Part shown: positions 8,725 to 10,415 of the stretch, piece by piece
Layout: every line of letters begins with the position of its first letter
Numbering within the stretch: position 1 is the stretch's first letter
NCBI GenBank assembly: GCA_049600855.1
Contig: JBMYQA010000219.1
Span: forward strand, 1-10,415
Direction: 5' to 3'
Length of the DNA stretch: 10,415 nucleotides
DNA from: JBMYQA01 sp049600855
GTDB lineage: Bacteria; Bacteroidota; Bacteroidia; Cytophagales; Flammeovirgaceae
Translations under genes and position numbers: made by a program
Notes under the pieces: generated by a model
The model's database searches: none
What the model was told of the DNA's origin: nothing
The model's input: only the letters and a program-made list of their open reading frames with translations

Positions 8725-9243
8725 TGGTTGAGCACTTACCGTGCGATGGGTTAAACAAACTCATCAATTCAAACTAAGTACAAGCTACTTGTAGTAGGCA
8801 AAACTATCAAGTTCTAGGAGAGATTGAAATCTATGGAAAAGTTTATCACAAATTAAATGCTTAGCCGAACATAATTTTTGATTTCAGACAGCAACCTGAC
8901 CTGTAAAAAAATATTATTTGCACAAGGGCCTGTTTAATTTTTTTGTTTAGAGTTAAAATTGATTTGTGTCCAGATCAGGCACTCTTGACGAAAATAATGG
9001 TAATCTACCAAAGGAGAAAGCAATGTAATATGGGGGAAAGTCAGTTAGTTTTACCCGAAAGAAAAGTTCAAACAGCCTCTAAGACTAAATGGTTACATTT
9101 TAATGTTTGTATATTGTTATGAAAATACTTAATGTTGGTCATTTTTAATTTAAGTCTGCTTTGTTATATTAGACAAGCGGTATATACAAAGCTGCGGCTT
9201 TTGGAATCAAACTCACTACCAGAATTACTGATATACTACTTTT

Positions 9244-9251
9244 TACTTTTG
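9244..9251 (+). promoter_or_regulatory. Probable -7 element of the rpoD promoter
   Basis: TACTTTTG is an exact match to the Bacteroidota -7 consensus TAnnTTTG and lies about 80 bases before the sigma factor ATG. The -33 element is poor: no TTG occurs at the normal distance. If used, the gene would be read from a promoter of the type its own product recognises, and the mRNA would have a leader of roughly 70-75 bases. Confidence 0.4.
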
Positions 9252-9329
9252 TAATTCATTGTAGAATGGATAGAAGTGTTTTTAAACCTTGAACATAAGG
9301 TAATAATCTAAACACCTAATTCTATCTAG

Positions 9330-10193
9330 ATGAGACAGCTAAAAATCAGCAAACAGATTACCAATCGTGAAAGCCAATCACTCGATAAGTATCTCCAAGA
9401 AATTGGGAAAGTAGATTTATTAACGGCAGAAGAAGAAGTCACTTTAGCCAAACAAATCAGACAAGGAGATCAGGAAGCACTCCATAAACTCACCCGTGCA
9501 AATTTGCGTTTTGTTGTTTCGGTAGCCAAACAGTATCAGGGCCAAGGGCTTACGCTAGGAGATTTAATTAATGAAGGGAATTTGGGTTTAATTAAAGCAG
9601 CACAGCGCTTTGACGAAACCAGAGGTTTTAAATTTATTTCTTATGCAGTTTGGTGGATTCGTCAATCTATTTTGCAGGCGCTAGCAGAGCAGTCTAGGAT
9701 TGTGCGGTTACCCTTAAATCGGGTAGGCTCGCTCAATAAAGTTACCAAAGCCTTTTCAGTATTAGAACAAAGGTATTCCAGACCACCCTCAACAAGCGAG
9801 ATGGCTGCTATTCTCCACCTCTCAGAAGTCGAAGTCATTGATGTGATGAAAACCTCAGGCAAACACGTTTCCATGGATGCTCCTTTTGTGGCAGGAGACG
9901 CCAATACCCTGTATGATGTGATCGAATCTGAAATGGAAGTCCAACCAGATGAACGATTGTTAGATAAGTCATTAAAACTAGAAGTAAGGCGTGCATTAAA
10001 CTCCCTTCCAGAACGCGAGTCAGATGTAATCAAACTCTATTTTGGTTTGAGTGGAGATCAGCCATTAACACTAGAAGAAATTGGGATGCGCTTTGAGCTA
10101 ACCCGTGAGCGGGTAAGGCAGATCAAAGAAAAAGCGATTACTCGTTTGCGTCACACAACAAGAAGTAGAATGTTAAAACCCTATTTAGGATAA
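9330..10193 (+). CDS. rpoD: Primary-type RNA polymerase sigma factor (sigma-70, RpoD/SigA)
   Basis: Promoter-recognition subunit of RNA polymerase. Its 287 residues match the short Bacteroidota form that lacks region 1.1. The parts in order are the N-terminus MRQLKISKQITNRES, region 1.2 (SLDKYLQEIG, 17-26), region 2 (about 52-122, with LTRANLRFVV, GDLINEGNLGLIKAA, and FDETRGFKFISYAVWW for -7 binding and melting), region 3 (about 130-205, including SMDAPFV) and region 4 (about 218-285). The -33-binding helix-turn-helix is LTLEEIGMRFELTRERVRQ (246-264). The ATG at 9330 is chosen because the conserved N-terminus begins exactly there; no Shine-Dalgarno precedes it. Regions 3.0-3.1 and the 4.1 loop (GLSGDQP) look less conserved than regions 2 and 4.2. 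A second, primary-like paralogue elsewhere in the genome is therefore possible, but the single copy in this window reads as the housekeeping type. Confidence 0.95.
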   Translation: MRQLKISKQITNRESQSLDKYLQEIGKVDLLTAEEEVTLAKQIRQGDQEALHKLTRANLRFVVSVAKQYQGQGLTLGDLINEGNLGLIKAAQRFDETRGFKFISYAVWWIRQSILQALAEQSRIVRLPLNRVGSLNKVTKAFSVLEQRYSRPPSTSEMAAILHLSEVEVIDVMKTSGKHVSMDAPFVAGDANTLYDVIESEMEVQPDERLLDKSLKLEVRRALNSLPERESDVIKLYFGLSGDQPLTLEEIGMRFELTRERVRQIKEKAITRLRHTTRSRMLKPYLG

Positions 10194-10415
10194 TACGTTG
10201 GAGCTCGGAATGTAAGCGGTAAACTCACTTCCCACTTGAGGCGTGCTATTTACTTCGATGTATCCATTCAAATCTTCTAGTAAGGTTTTCACAATAGATA
10301 ACCCAAGTCCTGTGGAGCTCTCTCCAGCAGTTGGTTTTGGGCTAAGGCGCTGGAATTTATTGAATAGCATTTTTTGCTCTTCCTGACTAATTCCAGGGCC
10401 TTCGTCTTTTACTGA
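10185..10415 (-). CDS. Sensor histidine kinase, C-terminal end only (5' part beyond the window)
   Basis: The last 76 residues of a HATPase_c-type kinase domain run off the right edge of the window. Visible are the ATP-lid and G-box motifs: VKDEGPGIS, LFNKFQRLS, the STGLGLSIVK block and VGSEFTAYIP. This end binds ATP in two-component sensor kinases; the sensory input, the phospho-accepting histidine and any partner regulator lie outside the window. The frame continues without a break to base 10415, so no start is given. An internal ATG at 10370 is only a methionine inside the domain. The final two codons and stop overlap the end of the convergent sigma factor gene by 9 bp. Confidence 0.92.
   Translation of the reverse strand, partial: SVKDEGPGISQEEQKMLFNKFQRLSPKPTAGESSTGLGLSIVKTLLEDLNGYIEVNSTPQVGSEFTAYIPSSNVLS

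Larger units (their letters stand above)
8636..9329. other. Long intergenic region between divergent ribF and rpoD
   Basis: About 690 bp with no recognised gene, tRNA or rRNA. It holds upstream sequences of both flanking genes: overlapping -7-like elements near 8711-8724 and a -7 element at 9244-9251. A small inverted repeat, TACAAG-CTA-CTTGTA, lies at 8779-8793. AAGGAG (9011-9016) lies just before ATG-TAA at 9023-9028. A plus-strand open frame runs from about 8907 to 9122, with possible ATGs at 8997 and 9030; it resembles nothing I know. The rest is AT-rich and featureless to me. Confidence 0.5.

Noticed and set aside
8636..8760. An FMN riboswitch before ribF.
   Set aside because: None of the conserved RFN-element segments is visible in the ribF leader.
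10185..10370. A 61-residue minus-strand protein starting at the ATG at 10370.
   Set aside because: The frame continues upstream to the window edge with the histidine-kinase DEGPG box, so the ATG is internal to a larger gene.

Overview
The window is from a chromosome of a member of the Bacteroidota, probably of the Cytophagales or a related order. The evidence is a short 287-residue primary-type sigma factor without region 1.1 and beginning with the typical MRQLKISKQITNRES N-terminus, several matches to the Bacteroidota -7 promoter element TAnnTTTG, start codons that mostly lack a Shine-Dalgarno sequence, AT-rich DNA, and a TlpA-type periplasmic thioredoxin. The genus cannot be fixed from sequence alone.

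Layout from left to right. Bases 1-266 hold no recognisable gene but do hold a strong 14-bp hairpin. Bases 267-4248 encode one very large Upf1/DNA2-type superfamily 1 helicase. It is interrupted at 3305-3314 by ten Ns, and the two halves join in frame if no bases are missing. Its C-terminus looks like a worn-down Vsr/PD-(D/E)xK nuclease fold. Convergent with it, on the minus strand, is a lipoprotein (4264-6270) that joins an N-terminal discoidin/NADase-type glycan-binding part to a complete VanX-family D-Ala-D-Ala dipeptidase. An intrinsic terminator at 6441-6477 separates it from an upstream TlpA/ResA-like exported thioredoxin gene (6502-7038). A secreted orphan protein (7191-7700) is divergent from the thioredoxin gene and ends 2 bp from the convergent ribF gene (FAD synthetase/riboflavin kinase, 7703-8635). 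A long non-coding stretch (8636-9329) follows, with back-to-back promoter-like elements, and then the sigma factor gene rpoD (9330-10193). The sigma gene overlaps by 9 bp the 3' end of a convergent sensor histidine kinase that is cut off by the window edge.

The genes do not form one pathway. ribF and rpoD are housekeeping, and the lipoprotein and thioredoxin are envelope functions. The most unusual items are the VanX lipoprotein architecture and the helicase with its large insertion and nuclease-like tail. I see no transposase, integrase, CRISPR array, tRNA or rRNA, and no clear defence island. No convincing undescribed multi-gene system is visible.
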